A stretch of 64,000 bases of DNA. Origin: Paucisalibacillus algeriensis. GTDB taxonomy: Bacteria; Bacillota; Bacilli; Bacillales; Amphibacillaceae. Positions 15,935 through 24,934 of this stretch are shown here, piece after piece. The stretch is taken from positions 248,001-312,000 of the forward strand of contig NZ_CBYO010000014.1 of assembly GCF_000577245.1 (NCBI RefSeq). Direction: 5' to 3'. Position numbers and translations under genes: made by a program. A model generated the notes under the pieces. It saw only the letters and a program-made list of their open reading frames with translations, was not told where the DNA came from and ran no database searches. Every line of letters starts with the position of its first letter. Positions within the stretch are counted from its first letter, which is position 1.

Positions 15935-18277
15935 ATGATTTTTGCAGTTTTATTACCACTTGTACTTGCTTTATTTATTCCAGTCATAAGTAAATTTAAA
16001 GAAAAAGTACATACAGGTATTTTCGTTGTTTTTATCCCCTTAGGAATTTTCCTTTATTTTGTAAGTTTTGTTGGAAATGGCTTTTCTCCTGTGCATCATA
16101 CATATAACTGGATTCCTTCCCTTAATATTAATTTTGATTTTTATTTAGATGGCCTTAGTTTACTTTTTGTATTATTGATCAGTGGTATTGGTACCCTTGT
16201 TGTTTTTTATTCCATCTACTACTTACATATTTCTGAGAAACTAGGTCATTTTTATGTTTACTTACTGATGTTCATGTCAGCTATGTTAGGGGTAGTATTG
16301 TCTGATAATGTATTTGTACTATACACATTTTGGGAATTAACATCTATATCCTCCTTCTTGTTAATTGGTTATTGGCATCACCGTGAACGTTCACGTTACG
16401 GTGCACAAAAATCCATGCTTATCACGATTTTTGGTGGATTGAGTATGCTAGGTGGGCTTGTTTTACTTTCTGTAATTACTGGTACGACAAGCATACGCTC
16501 CATGATTGACCAAGTTGATGTGATTGCAGATAGTGGATATTTACCACTAGTATTAGTGTTCATTTTATTAGGTGCATTTACGAAGTCTGCTCAATTCCCA
16601 TTCCATATTTGGCTTCCGGATGCGATGGAAGCACCAACACCTGTGAGTGCTTACTTGCATTCCGCTACTATGGTAAAAGCAGGTATCTACCTTGTCGCCC
16701 GCTTCTCACCTATTTTTGTAGACTATGAATGGTTCTTTATAACTGTAAGCCTAGTTGGAATCGTTACATTAGTATGGGCTTCCTATATGGCAGTTAGACA
16801 AACAGATTTAAAAGGTATACTTGCTTTCTCTACTATCAGCCAATTAGGTATGATTATGGCTATGCTTGGTTTTGGTACAGAAGCAGCTGTTTTTGCTGCT
16901 GTTTTCCATATACTAAACCACGCAACCTTTAAGGGAAGTCTCTTTATGATTGCAGGAATTATTGATCATGAAACTGGTACAAGAGATATCCGCAAGCTTG
17001 GAGGATTACTTACTTTTATGCCAATGTCTGCAACATTAGCGTTATTCGGAACCTTCTCTATGGCCGGTGTTCCACTACCATTCTTAAACGGGTTTTATAG
17101 TAAGGAATTATTCTTTGAAGCAACAACCGGCTTAAGTGAAAATGCAAATTCATTTGCTAGTTTCCTTTCGGAAGCAATCCCTTATCTAGCTGTATTTGGT
17201 AGTATTTTTACTTTTGTATATTCCATGTACTTTTTCTTCGGTGTTTTCACAGGACCGAAGAAGCTCGAGCTATTACCTAAAAAACCACATGAAGCACCTA
17301 TTGGGATGCTTATATCCCCTATTGTGCTTATACTAGGTGTGGTTATCATTGGGCTATTTCCAAATCTTGTGAATGGTTCGTTACTAACACATGCAGCTCA
17401 TGCTATTAGAAATAGTGCATTTGAAATAAAGCCCATTATTTTTTGGCATGGATTCGACTCACTTGCTTTTCAAATGTCATTAGTAGTAGTCGGAGTGGGT
17501 ATTATTCTGTTTTTAACTCGTAAGAAATGGAGTAACATTTACAAAGCTATCCCAGGGAAACTTAGTCTAAATAAGCTTTATGATAAGATTATTGGAAAAA
17601 CAGATGACTATTCTGCTAGAATAACGAACTCTTACATGACTGGGTCACTGAGATTATATATGTCGATTATTTTAGCAGCTATAATATTTTTAACCTTTAC
17701 GGTAATGTCTACAACTGGTGGATTTAATAATATCACCTTTGATGACTTAGAAGAAGTTGCAATAGTTGATATTGCAATTGTCTTGATTATGGTTCTAGCA
17801 GCCATTAGTACAGTCTTTATTAATAATAAACTAGCATTAATTATCATTACTGGTATTGTTGGATTTGGTATCTCGATTCTCTTTGTTATTTTCCGTGCAC
17901 CAGATCTTGCTCTAACACAGCTTGTCGTGGAGACAATATCGATGGCTCTATTCTTACTTGCCTACTACCACTTACCAGAGTTAAGGAAAAGAAATGAAAC
18001 AATCGGGACTTCATTTACAAACCTATTTCTAGCTATTGGTACTGGTGCGTTAATTACAATGGTAGGCATTGCTGCCCATAGCTCAGATTGGTTTGATACA
18101 ATATCAGATTACTTTGTGGAAACCTCTTATACATTAGGTGGGGGAAATAATATCGTTAACGTTATCTTAGTAGATATGCGTGGACTGGATACATTATTTG
18201 AGATTGCGGTACTAGGTATTGCTGCTTTAGCAATTTATAGCCTCATTAAAGTTAGAAAGGACAAGGAGGCAGAGTAA
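15935..18277 (+). CDS. mrpA: Mrp-type Na+/H+ antiporter subunit A
   Basis: Largest membrane subunit of the multi-subunit Mrp antiporter, related to NuoL of complex I. The 780 residues contain the proton-translocating core (ELTSISSFLLIGYW, LGAFTKSAQFPFHIWLPDAMEAPTPVSAYLHSATMVKAG, broken here by helices) and C-terminal DUF4040/MbhD- and MbhE-like parts ending with GGGNNIVNVILVDMRG. This is the usual length of a MrpA without a fused MrpB. AGGAGG at 15918-15923 precedes the ATG. Its TAA overlaps the ATG of mrpC by one base, so no separate mrpB lies between them. Confidence 0.95.
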   Translation: MIFAVLLPLVLALFIPVISKFKEKVHTGIFVVFIPLGIFLYFVSFVGNGFSPVHHTYNWIPSLNINFDFYLDGLSLLFVLLISGIGTLVVFYSIYYLHISEKLGHFYVYLLMFMSAMLGVVLSDNVFVLYTFWELTSISSFLLIGYWHHRERSRYGAQKSMLITIFGGLSMLGGLVLLSVITGTTSIRSMIDQVDVIADSGYLPLVLVFILLGAFTKSAQFPFHIWLPDAMEAPTPVSAYLHSATMVKAGIYLVARFSPIFVDYEWFFITVSLVGIVTLVWASYMAVRQTDLKGILAFSTISQLGMIMAMLGFGTEAAVFAAVFHILNHATFKGSLFMIAGIIDHETGTRDIRKLGGLLTFMPMSATLALFGTFSMAGVPLPFLNGFYSKELFFEATTGLSENANSFASFLSEAIPYLAVFGSIFTFVYSMYFFFGVFTGPKKLELLPKKPHEAPIGMLISPIVLILGVVIIGLFPNLVNGSLLTHAAHAIRNSAFEIKPIIFWHGFDSLAFQMSLVVVGVGIILFLTRKKWSNIYKAIPGKLSLNKLYDKIIGKTDDYSARITNSYMTGSLRLYMSIILAAIIFLTFTVMSTTGGFNNITFDDLEEVAIVDIAIVLIMVLAAISTVFINNKLALIIITGIVGFGISILFVIFRAPDLALTQLVVETISMALFLLAYYHLPELRKRNETIGTSFTNLFLAIGTGALITMVGIAAHSSDWFDTISDYFVETSYTLGGGNNIVNVILVDMRGLDTLFEIAVLGIAALAIYSLIKVRKDKEAE

Positions 18278-18615
18278 TGGAATATATTATCTTGCTATTA
18301 GCTGGTGTCTTATTTGCAACAGCTATCTATAATCTCTTACAAAAACAATTACTAAGAATTATAATTGGGACCGTATTGCTATCACACGGTGCTCACTTAG
18401 TTTTATTAACAATGGGGAAGTTAAAACGCGGCCAACCTCCTATATTGGATGAGAATGTTACTAGTTATACTGATCCCCTACCACAAGCATTGATTTTAAC
18501 ATCAATCGTTATCAGTTTCGGTATTACTAGTTTGTTACTTGTATTAAGTTACCGGACAGCAAAAGAAAATAATACAGATAATATGGAAGAAATGAGGGGT
18601 GAATCGAATGAGTAA
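18277..18615 (+). CDS. mrpC: Mrp antiporter subunit C (NuoK-like)
   Basis: A 112-residue membrane subunit with three helices, homologous to NuoK. It has the family pattern GVLFATAIYNLLQKQLLRI, the loop with DPLPQALILTSIVISFG and a polar tail. It follows mrpA with a TAATG-type overlap, the position where mrpB would normally come first. It overlaps mrpD by 8 bases. Confidence 0.93.
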   Translation: MEYIILLLAGVLFATAIYNLLQKQLLRIIIGTVLLSHGAHLVLLTMGKLKRGQPPILDENVTSYTDPLPQALILTSIVISFGITSLLLVLSYRTAKENNTDNMEEMRGESNE

Positions 18616-20089
18616 TTTAGCGGTTTTACCGATTATCATCCCTATGTTAGCCGGTATAATAGTTGCTTTTACGAATAAGAATGTTAAAATTACACGTTTC
18701 TTATCAAAACTATTTTCGATTATTAGTTTACTTGTAGCAGCATATGTTACTTATGAAGTGTTCTCGAATGGATCTATTATTCTAGAAACAGGTGATTGGG
18801 CTGCACCATATGGAATTATTCTAGTAGCTGACCAATTATCCATATTACTCATTCTAACGACAAATATTATTGCAGCAACTGCTGCATTTTATGCTCCACA
18901 TTCATTAAACATAAAACAAGAGACACATTACTATTACACCTTCTTTTTCCTGTTGATTACTGGTGTTTCTGGCGCATTTTTAACAGGAGATTTATTTAAC
19001 CTATTTGTGTTCTTTGAAGTACTACTAATGGCTTCTTATGCGTTAATCGTATTAGGTGGCGATAAAATCCAACTGAGAGAATCTGTTAAATACGTCTTGA
19101 TAAACTTATTCTCCTCTATGTTATTCGTTACAGCAGTAGCATTATTGTATGGTGTCGTTGGAACTGTGAATATGGCACATATTGCTGAACGTGTTGCAGA
19201 AGTAGAACAAAAAGGAATATTAACAACTATTGGAGTATTATTATTCTTTGTTTTCGGAACTAAAGCAGCATTGTTCCCATTGTATTACTGGCTTCCAAGA
19301 CCATATATTGTTCCAAATCCGGTTGTTTCTGCTTTATTTGGTGCCCTTTTAACAAAGGTAGGTATTTACTCGATACTTCGTGTATTCTCACTAATTTTCG
19401 TCTACAGAATGGAAATAACACATGAGGCGTTTATATGGATAGCAGGGTTGTCCATGATATTTGGGGTTATTGGTGCACTTTCGACAAACAATATTAAACT
19501 CATCATTGCTTACAATATCATTCCTGCAATTGGTTTTATCATCATGGGGATAGGCATCTTCAACCAAGATGCATTAAGCGGGTCTATCTATTATTTAATT
19601 CACGATATGATTATTAAATCAGCACTATTCTTATTAGTTGGTGTTATAGCATATGTAGCTGGAACTTCAGACTTAAGAAGGATGAAAGGGCTGATCCATC
19701 ACTACCCTGTTTTAGGATGGCTACTTTTTATTAGCGCGTTTGTATTAGCTGGTATACCTCCATTTAGTGGCTTTATTGGAAAGCTCTTACTACTTAGAGG
19801 AGCTCTATCAGCAGATGAAATAGCAATCACAATTATCGCTCTCTTATCCAGCTTACTAATTCTATACTCCGTTATGAAAATATTCATTCGCGGATTCTGG
19901 GGTGAAAAAGAAGAAAACAAGACATATACTAAGAAAGTATCTGCAGGTTTAATCATACCTATTGTTTGTTTATTAACTATTTCTGTTTTTCTGGGAATAG
20001 GAGCACAATTTGTTTATCCAGCTATTGATGGAATTGCAGAATACTTATTAGATCCCCAAATTTATATAGATTCTGTGTTAAAGGAGTAG
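18608..20089 (+). CDS. mrpD: Mrp antiporter subunit D (NuoN/L-like)
   Basis: Second proton-channel subunit. The 493 residues form about 14 membrane helices with the antiporter core GDLFNLFVFFEVLLMASYALIV (split), the Lys-containing FGTKAALFPLYYWLP, and HDMIIKSALFLL. A GTG at 18599 opens the frame, but GAGGGGTG at 18595-18602 fits the ATG at 18608. It overlaps mrpC and is followed by mrpE after 6 bases. Confidence 0.94.
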   Translation: MSNLAVLPIIIPMLAGIIVAFTNKNVKITRFLSKLFSIISLLVAAYVTYEVFSNGSIILETGDWAAPYGIILVADQLSILLILTTNIIAATAAFYAPHSLNIKQETHYYYTFFFLLITGVSGAFLTGDLFNLFVFFEVLLMASYALIVLGGDKIQLRESVKYVLINLFSSMLFVTAVALLYGVVGTVNMAHIAERVAEVEQKGILTTIGVLLFFVFGTKAALFPLYYWLPRPYIVPNPVVSALFGALLTKVGIYSILRVFSLIFVYRMEITHEAFIWIAGLSMIFGVIGALSTNNIKLIIAYNIIPAIGFIIMGIGIFNQDALSGSIYYLIHDMIIKSALFLLVGVIAYVAGTSDLRRMKGLIHHYPVLGWLLFISAFVLAGIPPFSGFIGKLLLLRGALSADEIAITIIALLSSLLILYSVMKIFIRGFWGEKEENKTYTKKVSAGLIIPIVCLLTISVFLGIGAQFVYPAIDGIAEYLLDPQIYIDSVLKE

Positions 20090-20095
20090 ACGACT

Positions 20096-20572
20096 ATGGC
20101 CTTTCAGATTTTAATTAATATCATTATTGCGCTTATGTGGATGTTCTTAAGTGAATCTTATACATTTGCTAGTTTCATTGCTGGGTATATATGGGGATTA
20201 CTATTAGTACTTTTATTAAATAGATTTATTCCTGGCAGATTTTACGGTATACGTGTTGTAAAAATCATAAAGCTAATTCTCATATTTATAAGAGAATTAG
20301 TATTATCCAATTTAAGTATTCTTAAACTGATATATACTCCTAAGCCAGAGATTGAACCAGGTATATTTGCTCTACCTCTAGAGGTAAAAAGTAACTGGGA
20401 AGTTACATTATTAGCACATTTGATTTCATTAACACCAGGCACCTTATCTGTAGCTGTTTCAGATAACAATGACACACTATTTATCCATGCAATGGATATT
20501 GATGAGGTAGATCAATCCATTCAGGAAATCAAGGATAGCTTCGAGAAGGCAATTCTGGAGGTGACAAGATAG
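20096..20572 (+). CDS. mrpE: Mrp antiporter subunit E
   Basis: A 158-residue membrane protein with two or three N-terminal helices and a soluble C-terminal domain. It has the MNHE-family features ISLTPGTLSVAVSDNNDTLFIHAMDIDE and a C-terminal helix. It starts 6 bases after mrpD (ribosome site AAAGGAG) and its TAG abuts the ATG of mrpF directly. Confidence 0.93.
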   Translation: MAFQILINIIIALMWMFLSESYTFASFIAGYIWGLLLVLLLNRFIPGRFYGIRVVKIIKLILIFIRELVLSNLSILKLIYTPKPEIEPGIFALPLEVKSNWEVTLLAHLISLTPGTLSVAVSDNNDTLFIHAMDIDEVDQSIQEIKDSFEKAILEVTR

Positions 20573-20884
20573 ATGGCAGATGCTATTGCATTTACAGACA
20601 CATTACTGGAATACACTATTATTATCTCTTCCATCTTCATCGGAATTTCACTAGTATTACTTCTATATCGTATTTTTAAGGGGCCAACAAACCCAGATCG
20701 TGCTGTTGGTTTAGATACAATTGGGATTAACTTAATGGCATTAACGGGAATTATCGCCATTTACCTTTCCACACCATATTTAAACGATGTTGCCTTACTT
20801 GTCGGGATACTAGGGTTTTTGGGTACACTTGCTACGGCAAAATATGTAGAAAAGGGTGTTATAATTGACCGGGACATGGATTGA
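20573..20884 (+). CDS. mrpF: Mrp antiporter subunit F
   Basis: A 103-residue subunit with three membrane helices and the conserved loop LYRIFKGPTNPDRAVGLDT, typical of the MrpF/PhaF family. The start codon follows the mrpE stop without a gap. The end overlaps mrpG by 20 bases. Confidence 0.93.
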   Translation: MADAIAFTDTLLEYTIIISSIFIGISLVLLLYRIFKGPTNPDRAVGLDTIGINLMALTGIIAIYLSTPYLNDVALLVGILGFLGTLATAKYVEKGVIIDRDMD

Positions 20885-21230
20885 ATTAGTTGTAAATATT
20901 ATTGTAATTGTATTACTCTTAATCGGAGCGTTTATTACCCTTTCCGCAACGATTGGGATTGTCCGTTTTCCAGATATATATACAAGACTACACGCCGCAA
21001 CAAAAGCATCTACCCTAGGCGTAACAAGCATATTAATTGCCGCATTTCTCTACTTATACGTAAAAGAAGATATTGTAAGCGGAAAACTCTTAATCGGTAT
21101 TATATTTATTATGGTAACAGCTCCTGTTTCAGCTCATATGATTGGTCGAGCAGCACATAATAGTGGGATTAAACCACTAACCAAAAATCGAACTGATGCA
21201 TATGAAGAAGCCATGCGAAAACATCAATAA
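20865..21230 (+). CDS. mrpG: Mrp antiporter subunit G
   Basis: A 121-residue subunit with three membrane helices and the signature GIVRFPDIYTRLHAATKAST, characteristic of MrpG/PhaG. It starts at TTG 20865 inside mrpF with AAAAGGGTG before it. It is the last gene of the operon. No strong terminator was seen before the IS remnant starting at 21354. Confidence 0.93.
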   Translation: MTGTWIELVVNIIVIVLLLIGAFITLSATIGIVRFPDIYTRLHAATKASTLGVTSILIAAFLYLYVKEDIVSGKLLIGIIFIMVTAPVSAHMIGRAAHNSGIKPLTKNRTDAYEEAMRKHQ

Positions 21231-21353
21231 AGGATACAGAACATCTTAAGAGAGTAATCATTCTTTTCTGATAAGTAGTTCAGTTAAATAAAATATGAAA
21301 AAGCCAAACAATTAACTATGCAAATGGCACAAAAAGCTTGAGGAAGTTTTTGA

Positions 21354-21913
21354 TATGCTCCCCTTAAAGTAGACAGATTAAAAAATAAAAATCTGGCTAA
21401 CTTAAAGGGGAGTATTTTTATTTCTAAAAGAGCTTTCACTTCTGAGTTTAAATTTGAAGTTTTAAAAGTTTGGGAAGATGGTACTCTTACCTTAACTCAG
21501 ATAAGCAGAGGGGATAAGGTAAGTAAAACAATAACCCGAGATTGGAAATATAAATATTATATATGGTACTCAAGTTCTTAATTGATCCATAGTGACCCGG
21601 GGATTCCAATATACCTCACAAGGGTTTAAACGAAGGATAGATGCCGCAAAAATGATGCAGAGTATGTCACGTGTTGGAGGTGTATTGAATAACGAACCGA
21701 TGGAATCCTTTTAGGGAACACTTAAACGTGAGAAGTATTATATACGTAAGTACAAGACATTTAAGGAACTTTCTTTTGCGATAAATGAATACATAAATTT
21801 CTTTAATCATGATAGGTATCAAAAACGATTAAACGGCCATAGCCCTATGGAATATAGAGCCAAAGCCACTTAGTTCTCTTTTATTATTCCACTGTCTACT
21901 TGACAGGGGCATA
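21354..21913 (+). mobile_element. Internally deleted IS3-family insertion sequence remnant
   Basis: The ends form terminal inverted repeats. Left 21354-21376 (TATGCTCCCCTTAAAGTAGACAG) and the complement of 21892-21913 (TATGCCCCTGTCAAGTAGACAG) share most positions. Inside, about 21420-21560 encodes the start of an OrfA-type transposase (SKRAFTSEFKFEVLKVW). From about 21590, the end of an IS150/IS3-type OrfB is readable with frame breaks (LIHSDPGI, then NNEPMESFLGTLKREKYY and NHDRYQKRLNGHSPMEYR). The middle of the transposase, including most of the catalytic domain, is gone; about 560 bases remain of an expected 1.3-1.5 kb. No target-site duplication was evident. It cannot encode an active transposase but might be moved by one in trans. 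Confidence 0.85.
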
Positions 21914-21924
21914 GCAATATTTAT

Positions 21925-22521
21925 TTACTTGATACTGTTGGATATAAACATAGATGCATCTTGATTCATAAAAATACGACTCCCATGATAAAAAGTCTTA
22001 ATTTCAGTTGAGACAAATCCCACTTCTGATAATTGTCTTTTCAATCCTTCATGCACAAAACCATTATGGACTTTCGGATGATTGACTTTGTCATTTTTAT
22101 CAAAGTCAACAATGATTAACTTCCCACCCACATTTAAAATGTCGTAAAGTTCTTGTAGAATTTTTTTAGTATCAGGAATATGCAGTAGAACGAGAGACAT
22201 TAAAATGACATCTGCCTCTAATCTAGGAGTTTCTTGTGTAAAATCGGAATACAGTACGTTTGTGTTGGTAACTCTATTGTGGGAAATCTTAGCTTCTGCA
22301 ACCTCCAACATTTGTTTGGATGAATCTACCAACAAAACAGTATCTACTAGGTCTGTTATTTCCAGGCTAACGAGACCGGTACCACTCCCATAGTCTATCA
22401 AAGACTTTGATAGACTATCTTGTAATTCTAATCTCACTTCTTCCGTTATCACTTTAGCTAATTGTTTTCTTTCTTCCGTATCGTAGCGCTTTGCCAGCTG
22501 TTCAAACACGTTATTTTCCAT
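21925..22521 (-). CDS. Class I SAM-dependent methyltransferase, cotranscribed with a kinase-transporter operon
   Basis: A 198-residue methyltransferase of the UbiE/Methyltransf_11 type. Motif I SLIDYGSGTGLVSLEI (about residues 40-55), an acidic strand-2 end (VLLVDSSKQMLEVA), motif LEADVILMSLVLLHI and the post-motif LNVGGKLIIVDFDKN are visible. It begins 3 bases after the histidine kinase stop with a GAAGGAG site, so it is the fifth gene of that operon. The substrate is unknown. The IS remnant ends 11 bases beyond its stop codon and may have removed the original terminator. Confidence 0.8.
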   Translation of the reverse strand: MENNVFEQLAKRYDTEERKQLAKVITEEVRLELQDSLSKSLIDYGSGTGLVSLEITDLVDTVLLVDSSKQMLEVAEAKISHNRVTNTNVLYSDFTQETPRLEADVILMSLVLLHIPDTKKILQELYDILNVGGKLIIVDFDKNDKVNHPKVHNGFVHEGLKRQLSEVGFVSTEIKTFYHGSRIFMNQDASMFISNSIK

Positions 22522-22524
22522 ATA

Positions 22525-23457
22525 CTACTCCTTCTTCCAACTTAAACTTTGAATCCTATTCATAGGCAAATACATATGAATGATAAACCATTTCCCCTTC
22601 AACTCTGCTTTCAATTTTCCATTCATCTTTTCCACTAGCTTTTTAGATAGGTACAGACCAAGCCCACTTGCTTCTGTATTCGTTCTACTGGTCACCTCTG
22701 TGTAAAAACGCATAAATACTTTTTCCACGGCAATTTCACTTTCGGCCATAATGTCATTTTTTACGCTAAGTTTAAGATAATCCCCTTCGCTTTGGTAGCT
22801 GATCACCACTTCACTTTTAGCATACCGTAATATGTTTTGCACTATATTTTGCAGGACACGGGTAAGCATTACCTTGTCAGTAATAACCTGACTCTGACTT
22901 ACTTCTTCCGGAAAGTGAACTTCGATGTTCTTTTCTAGTAGTTGAGCGTAAAAGGATAAGAAAATATCTTCCACTAAATTTGCGAGAGACATCGAGACGA
23001 AGGTTAATTGTTTTTGATTCGTTTCCACCTGTGCTAAGTCATAAAATTGATCTGTCATCTCAAGTAATCTTTTGACAGCGTGTTCGATAATCATTAAATA
23101 GTCTGTTTGTTTCTTATCATCTGTTGTTGCATGTAATAGTTGAACATAGCCATGGATGGATGTAAGTGGTGTACGTAAGTCATGGGAAAGTCCAGCAATA
23201 GTTAATTTAACATTCTCTTCCATATTCTTGGCGAGACGATGCTTTTCTTCAAAGGTATCGACCAGTCGATTCAATTCATCGATTAGATCCAACAATGTCT
23301 TTTCACGAAAATCAAGTGAAAGCCTATTACCATAACTTGAACGGGTTGGAAGCTCCTTCACTTCCCGCTGTATTTTTCTAATCTCCTGCTTTATAAAGAA
23401 TATATAAAAAAAGAGCGCTAATGATAGTAAGAAAAATATCCATCCCCACATTTCCAT
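22525..23457 (-). CDS. Sensor histidine kinase with one membrane segment
   Basis: Membrane kinase of a two-component pair. It has one N-terminal transmembrane helix (about residues 4-23), a short charged linker, a HisKA domain with the phospho-acceptor motif SHDLRTPLTS, and a HATPase_c domain with the N-box VLQNIVQNILRYA and the G-box ASGLGLYLSKKLVE. With almost no extracellular part it probably senses through the membrane or through the neighbouring transporter, as in antibiotic-sensing kinases; this is inference. A GTG at 23463 is in frame, but AAAGGGG favours the ATG at 23457. It follows the regulator gene directly. Confidence 0.88.
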   Translation of the reverse strand: MEMWGWIFFLLSLALFFYIFFIKQEIRKIQREVKELPTRSSYGNRLSLDFREKTLLDLIDELNRLVDTFEEKHRLAKNMEENVKLTIAGLSHDLRTPLTSIHGYVQLLHATTDDKKQTDYLMIIEHAVKRLLEMTDQFYDLAQVETNQKQLTFVSMSLANLVEDIFLSFYAQLLEKNIEVHFPEEVSQSQVITDKVMLTRVLQNIVQNILRYAKSEVVISYQSEGDYLKLSVKNDIMAESEIAVEKVFMRFYTEVTSRTNTEASGLGLYLSKKLVEKMNGKLKAELKGKWFIIHMYLPMNRIQSLSWKKE

Positions 23458-23472
23458 TAACACCCCTTTCGT

Positions 23473-24144
23473 TTAATCAAATCTAAAGCCTACTCCCCAT
23501 ATTGTTTTAATATAGTTTGCTTCAGCTAAGTTTAACTTATTTCGCAAATTGCTGATATGCATGTTTATCGTTTTATCACTATCAAAAAACGGTTCATTCC
23601 AAACACTTTCATAAATATTAGCACGACTATATACCTTCTGTGGGTTCTCAAGAAATAATAGAAGAATTTCATATTCGCGTCCCGTAAGATGAATCGATTG
23701 GTCTTCTACCTTTACTTCTCGTGTATCGATATCGACCCGAATATCTTTGTAATGTACTTCTTTCCTCTTATTAATGGAAGACGTGGTTGCATGACGTAAT
23801 TGAATGTCAATTCTCGCAAGTAGTTCCTTTACATCGAAGGGTTTAGTGATGTAATCATCTGCTCCATTCATTAGAAGTTCTACTTTCGAAGTTTGGTCAT
23901 GGTTTGCCGATATGACAATAACAGGAATAGAAACGTGTTGTCTAAATGCTTTAAGAAGATCCTCTCCATCCATACCAGGAAGCATTAAGTCTAAGAGAAC
24001 CATATCGATATTATGTTGTTCGAACACCAATTTCCCCTCAGTACCCGAATATGCACTTAGGGTTAGAAATCCATGCAGTTCTAAGGTTTCTTTGATAAGG
24101 GAGTGAATCGTAACATCATCTTCCACGATTAATATCGTTGCCAT
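23473..24144 (-). CDS. OmpR/PhoB-family response regulator
   Basis: DNA-binding response regulator of 223 residues. The receiver domain has acidic residues (IVEDD), the phospho-acceptor Asp in VLLDLMLPGMDG, the Thr/Ser switch (VISAN) and Lys (YITKPFD). The C-terminal winged helix has HLTGREYEILLLFLENP and INMHISNLRNKL. A TTG at 24153 opens the frame; the AAGTAGG site fits the ATG at 24144. It lies between the permease and kinase genes. Its likely target is the 11-bp direct repeat array upstream of the ATPase gene, giving autoregulation (inferred). Confidence 0.9.
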   Translation of the reverse strand: MATILIVEDDVTIHSLIKETLELHGFLTLSAYSGTEGKLVFEQHNIDMVLLDLMLPGMDGEDLLKAFRQHVSIPVIVISANHDQTSKVELLMNGADDYITKPFDVKELLARIDIQLRHATTSSINKRKEVHYKDIRVDIDTREVKVEDQSIHLTGREYEILLLFLENPQKVYSRANIYESVWNEPFFDSDKTINMHISNLRNKLNLAEANYIKTIWGVGFRFD

Positions 24145-24154
24145 ATTTATCAAC

Positions 24155-24934
24155 CTACTTTATATCTGTTCGATTAAACAAAATAATTCCTAATGTTGAT
24201 GATAACAGGATTGTGATGATACTCACCAAAATCATATTAGGATAGGTAGCTAATCCATCAGGGCTAGCAAAATCGTAATAAAACAAGAATGTTTCTGTAA
24301 ACCAGTTTGAAACGTGTTTAAAGTGTTCTGTCTGTTGGAAAATGTTAGGCAAGAATCCGGTAGCAATAGTATAAAGAAAACTCCATACTAGGGAAACACC
24401 ACTATTTTTGGTTTGGAAGCTAATCATGACATAGATCGAAACATTAGCCAAAATTAATAAATATAAGGTACTAAACGTTTTAATTGCATATGGAACGTAA
24501 TTGCTAATTTCCGCAACACCTCCAAAGCCAAATGCTATAGAAAAACTTATCATACCAATTGCAGTAAGTACAATCACTCCAAAAAGGGAAACAATCGCAG
24601 CTGTCGCAAATTTGGACAGATAGTAATGCATACGGCTGCGACCTAATGACAATGCATTTCGGATCGTACCATTTTGAAATTCTTCTCCAATAAAGAAACT
24701 TATAAATGCGCTTATTACTAGTAATATAGTGAGCCCATTTTTATCTATCATTAGAATACCTGTTGCGCCATTGATAACTGTATCAATGACCTGGACGAGT
24801 TCCTTCCCGTATGCAACATTTACTTTCGTATTTACTACTTGAATAATAGGGAGTAAGAGAAAAATACCAATAACAATCATTAATTTTTTACTTTGGGATA
24901 ATTTAATTTTTTCAGCGGCTAATAGATTAAACAT
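24155..24934 (-). CDS. ABC-2 type transporter permease
   Basis: A 259-residue membrane protein with six predicted helices. It includes a first helix within MIVIGIFLLLPIIQVV, a large extracytoplasmic loop with VNVAYGKELVQVIDTVI, and FFIGEEFQNGTIRNALSLGRSR, a hallmark of lantibiotic-immunity and YhaP-like ABC-2 permeases. It overlaps the ATPase gene by 8 bases, so the two form one exporter. A role in resistance to a membrane-active antibiotic or peptide is plausible from the coupling to a two-component system but is not shown. Confidence 0.87.
   Translation of the reverse strand: MFNLLAAEKIKLSQSKKLMIVIGIFLLLPIIQVVNTKVNVAYGKELVQVIDTVINGATGILMIDKNGLTILLVISAFISFFIGEEFQNGTIRNALSLGRSRMHYYLSKFATAAIVSLFGVIVLTAIGMISFSIAFGFGGVAEISNYVPYAIKTFSTLYLLILANVSIYVMISFQTKNSGVSLVWSFLYTIATGFLPNIFQQTEHFKHVSNWFTETFLFYYDFASPDGLATYPNMILVSIITILLSSTLGIILFNRTDIK

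Noticed and set aside
17900-18277. Possible MrpB fused to the end of MrpA
   Set aside because: The end of MrpA has only the MbhE-like segment (VNVILVDMRG) and normal length; no extra domain follows.
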